A stretch of DNA of 5,684 bases, from assembly GCA_937942965.1 (NCBI GenBank), contig CALDGN010000038.1, positions 1 through 5,684 of the forward strand, given 5' to 3'. How positions within the stretch are numbered: the stretch's first letter is position 1; every line of letters begins with the position of its first letter. Shown piece by piece: positions 5,233-5,684 of the stretch. Position numbers and translations under genes: made by a program. Origin of the DNA: an uncultured Acidimicrobiales bacterium (GTDB taxonomy: Bacteria; Actinomycetota; Acidimicrobiia; Acidimicrobiales; UBA10347). The notes beneath the pieces were generated by a model. The model was given only the letters and a program-made list of their open reading frames with translations. It was not told the DNA's origin and ran no database searches.

Positions 5233-5684
5233 ATGGCCGAGCACGAGGAACCGACGTCGGGCGAGAACGAGGCAGCTGCGGCACCGCCGCCGCCTCCTGC
5301 ACCGCCTGCCCCTCCAGCACCTCCAGCGGCGCCGCCTGCTCCACCGGCACCGCCCGCTGCGCCGCCAGCACCACCGGCTGCACCTCCGGCTCCACCGGCC
5401 GCGCCACCCGCACCGCCAGCAGCCCCTCCGGCACCGCCAGCAGCCCCTCCGGCTCCTCCGGCCGCGCCGCCTGCACCACCGGCCCCTCCTGCTGCGCCGC
5501 CTGCACCACCGGCCCCGCCTGCTGCGCCGCCAGCTCCACCCGCACCGCCAGTAGCGCCGCCGGGACCTCCGAGTGCTTCACCGGCCGCTCCTCCCGCTCC
5601 ACCGAGCGCTGACATCGCAGATGACGCAGCATTGCCGGGGTCCGGCGCCCCTGTGGTGCCTGCCGACGATGCGCCCGCGCCACC
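5233..5684 (+). CDS. Pro/Ala-rich protein, N-terminal part (3' end outside window)
   Basis: The frame stays open from ATG 5233 to the window end (150 codons). It begins with an acidic hydrophilic stretch MAEHEEPTSGENE, so there is no signal peptide and this end is expected in the cytoplasm. From residue 14 to about 124 the sequence is almost only Pro and Ala, built from PPA triplets with extra Ala (APPAPPA and APPAPPAPPA units) and a few Val, Gly and Ser near the end. It then becomes more varied and acidic (ADIADD from about 125). Such a region would be an extended, disordered linker or tail. In actinobacteria similar tails often precede a membrane or signalling domain, but that part lies beyond the window, so no function is assigned. 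Third codon positions vary freely while Pro/Ala is kept, which supports true coding on this strand. The Gly/Ala-rich frames opposite are mirror images of it. Confidence 0.75.
   Translation, partial: MAEHEEPTSGENEAAAAPPPPPAPPAPPAPPAAPPAPPAPPAAPPAPPAAPPAPPAAPPAPPAAPPAPPAAPPAPPAAPPAPPAPPAAPPAPPAPPAAPPAPPAPPVAPPGPPSASPAAPPAPPSADIADDAALPGSGAPVVPADDAPAP
5410..5451 (+). repeat. Perfect 21-bp tandem duplication in the Pro/Ala region
   Basis: Bases 5410-5430 are repeated exactly at 5431-5451, each coding APPAAPP. The identity includes synonymous third positions that vary elsewhere in the region, so this is a recent in-frame duplication. It is a likely site of length change by slippage. Confidence 0.85.
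5464..5553 (+). repeat. 30-bp tandem repeat, three units, in the Pro/Ala region
   Basis: Units 5464-5493 and 5494-5523 differ at a single synonymous base (T 5487 versus G 5517). A third, diverged unit follows at 5524-5553. Each codes the ten-residue block APPAPPAPPA, the last ending in Val. All are in frame, so gain or loss of units would change the linker length without breaking the gene. Confidence 0.8.

Noticed and set aside
5272..5605. CRISPR-like or intergenic tandem repeat array
   Set aside because: The repeats are codon-periodic, have no spacers and lie inside an open reading frame.
4896..5615. Minus-strand Gly/Ala-rich 239-residue frame resembling a PE_PGRS or collagen-like protein
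   Set aside because: It is the antisense reading of the Pro/Ala-rich gene and of the glycosylase 3' end. The + strand has a good ribosome site and synonymous third-position variation that preserves Pro/Ala.

Overview
The window reads as chromosomal DNA of a high-GC actinobacterium. Its dense, short-spaced genes, GTG starts, 1-4 nt gene overlaps and the style of the encoded proteins (Rv1264-like stand-alone cyclase, Trp-type alkyltransferase-like protein, Fpg-like glycosylase with a reduced zinc finger) would fit the Acidimicrobiia (Ilumatobacter-like). That placement is inference from composition and protein style, not from a marker gene. All genes are on the + strand. I see no rRNA, tRNA, CRISPR array, insertion sequence or phage gene.

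Layout. (1) 1-363: the C-terminal end of prolipoprotein diacylglyceryl transferase (Lgt), with an unusual acidic tail. (2) 441-1261: a two-gene unit, a small class III nucleotidyl cyclase overlapping by 4 nt (GTGA) an alkyltransferase-like (ATL) protein whose alkyl-acceptor Cys is replaced by Trp. A -10-like hexamer placed exactly for a leaderless GTG start precedes it, and an inverted repeat follows it. (3) 1354-5188: a second unit with a compact DEAD-box RNA helicase, an N6-adenine (gamma-class, Eco57I/TaqI-like) DNA methyltransferase with its own C-terminal specificity region but no visible nuclease, and an Fpg/Nei-type DNA glycosylase. The joins overlap by 26 nt (or more) and 1 nt. An 8-codon mini-ORF lies just before the helicase and overlaps its ATG as ATGA. 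(4) 5195-5684: a new promoter-like dyad, a good Shine-Dalgarno and the start of a gene encoding a long Pro/Ala-only low-complexity region, cut off by the window end.

How the genes may work together: three of the five internal genes (ATL, adenine methyltransferase, Fpg-like glycosylase) act on or recognise modified DNA bases. The helicase and cyclase add RNA remodelling and cAMP signalling. Tight spacing suggests co-transcription within each unit. A shared DNA-modification/repair role is only a hypothesis. The most interesting points are the apparently solitary adenine methyltransferase embedded between housekeeping-type genes, the cyclase-ATL coupling, and the mini-ORF at the helicase start.
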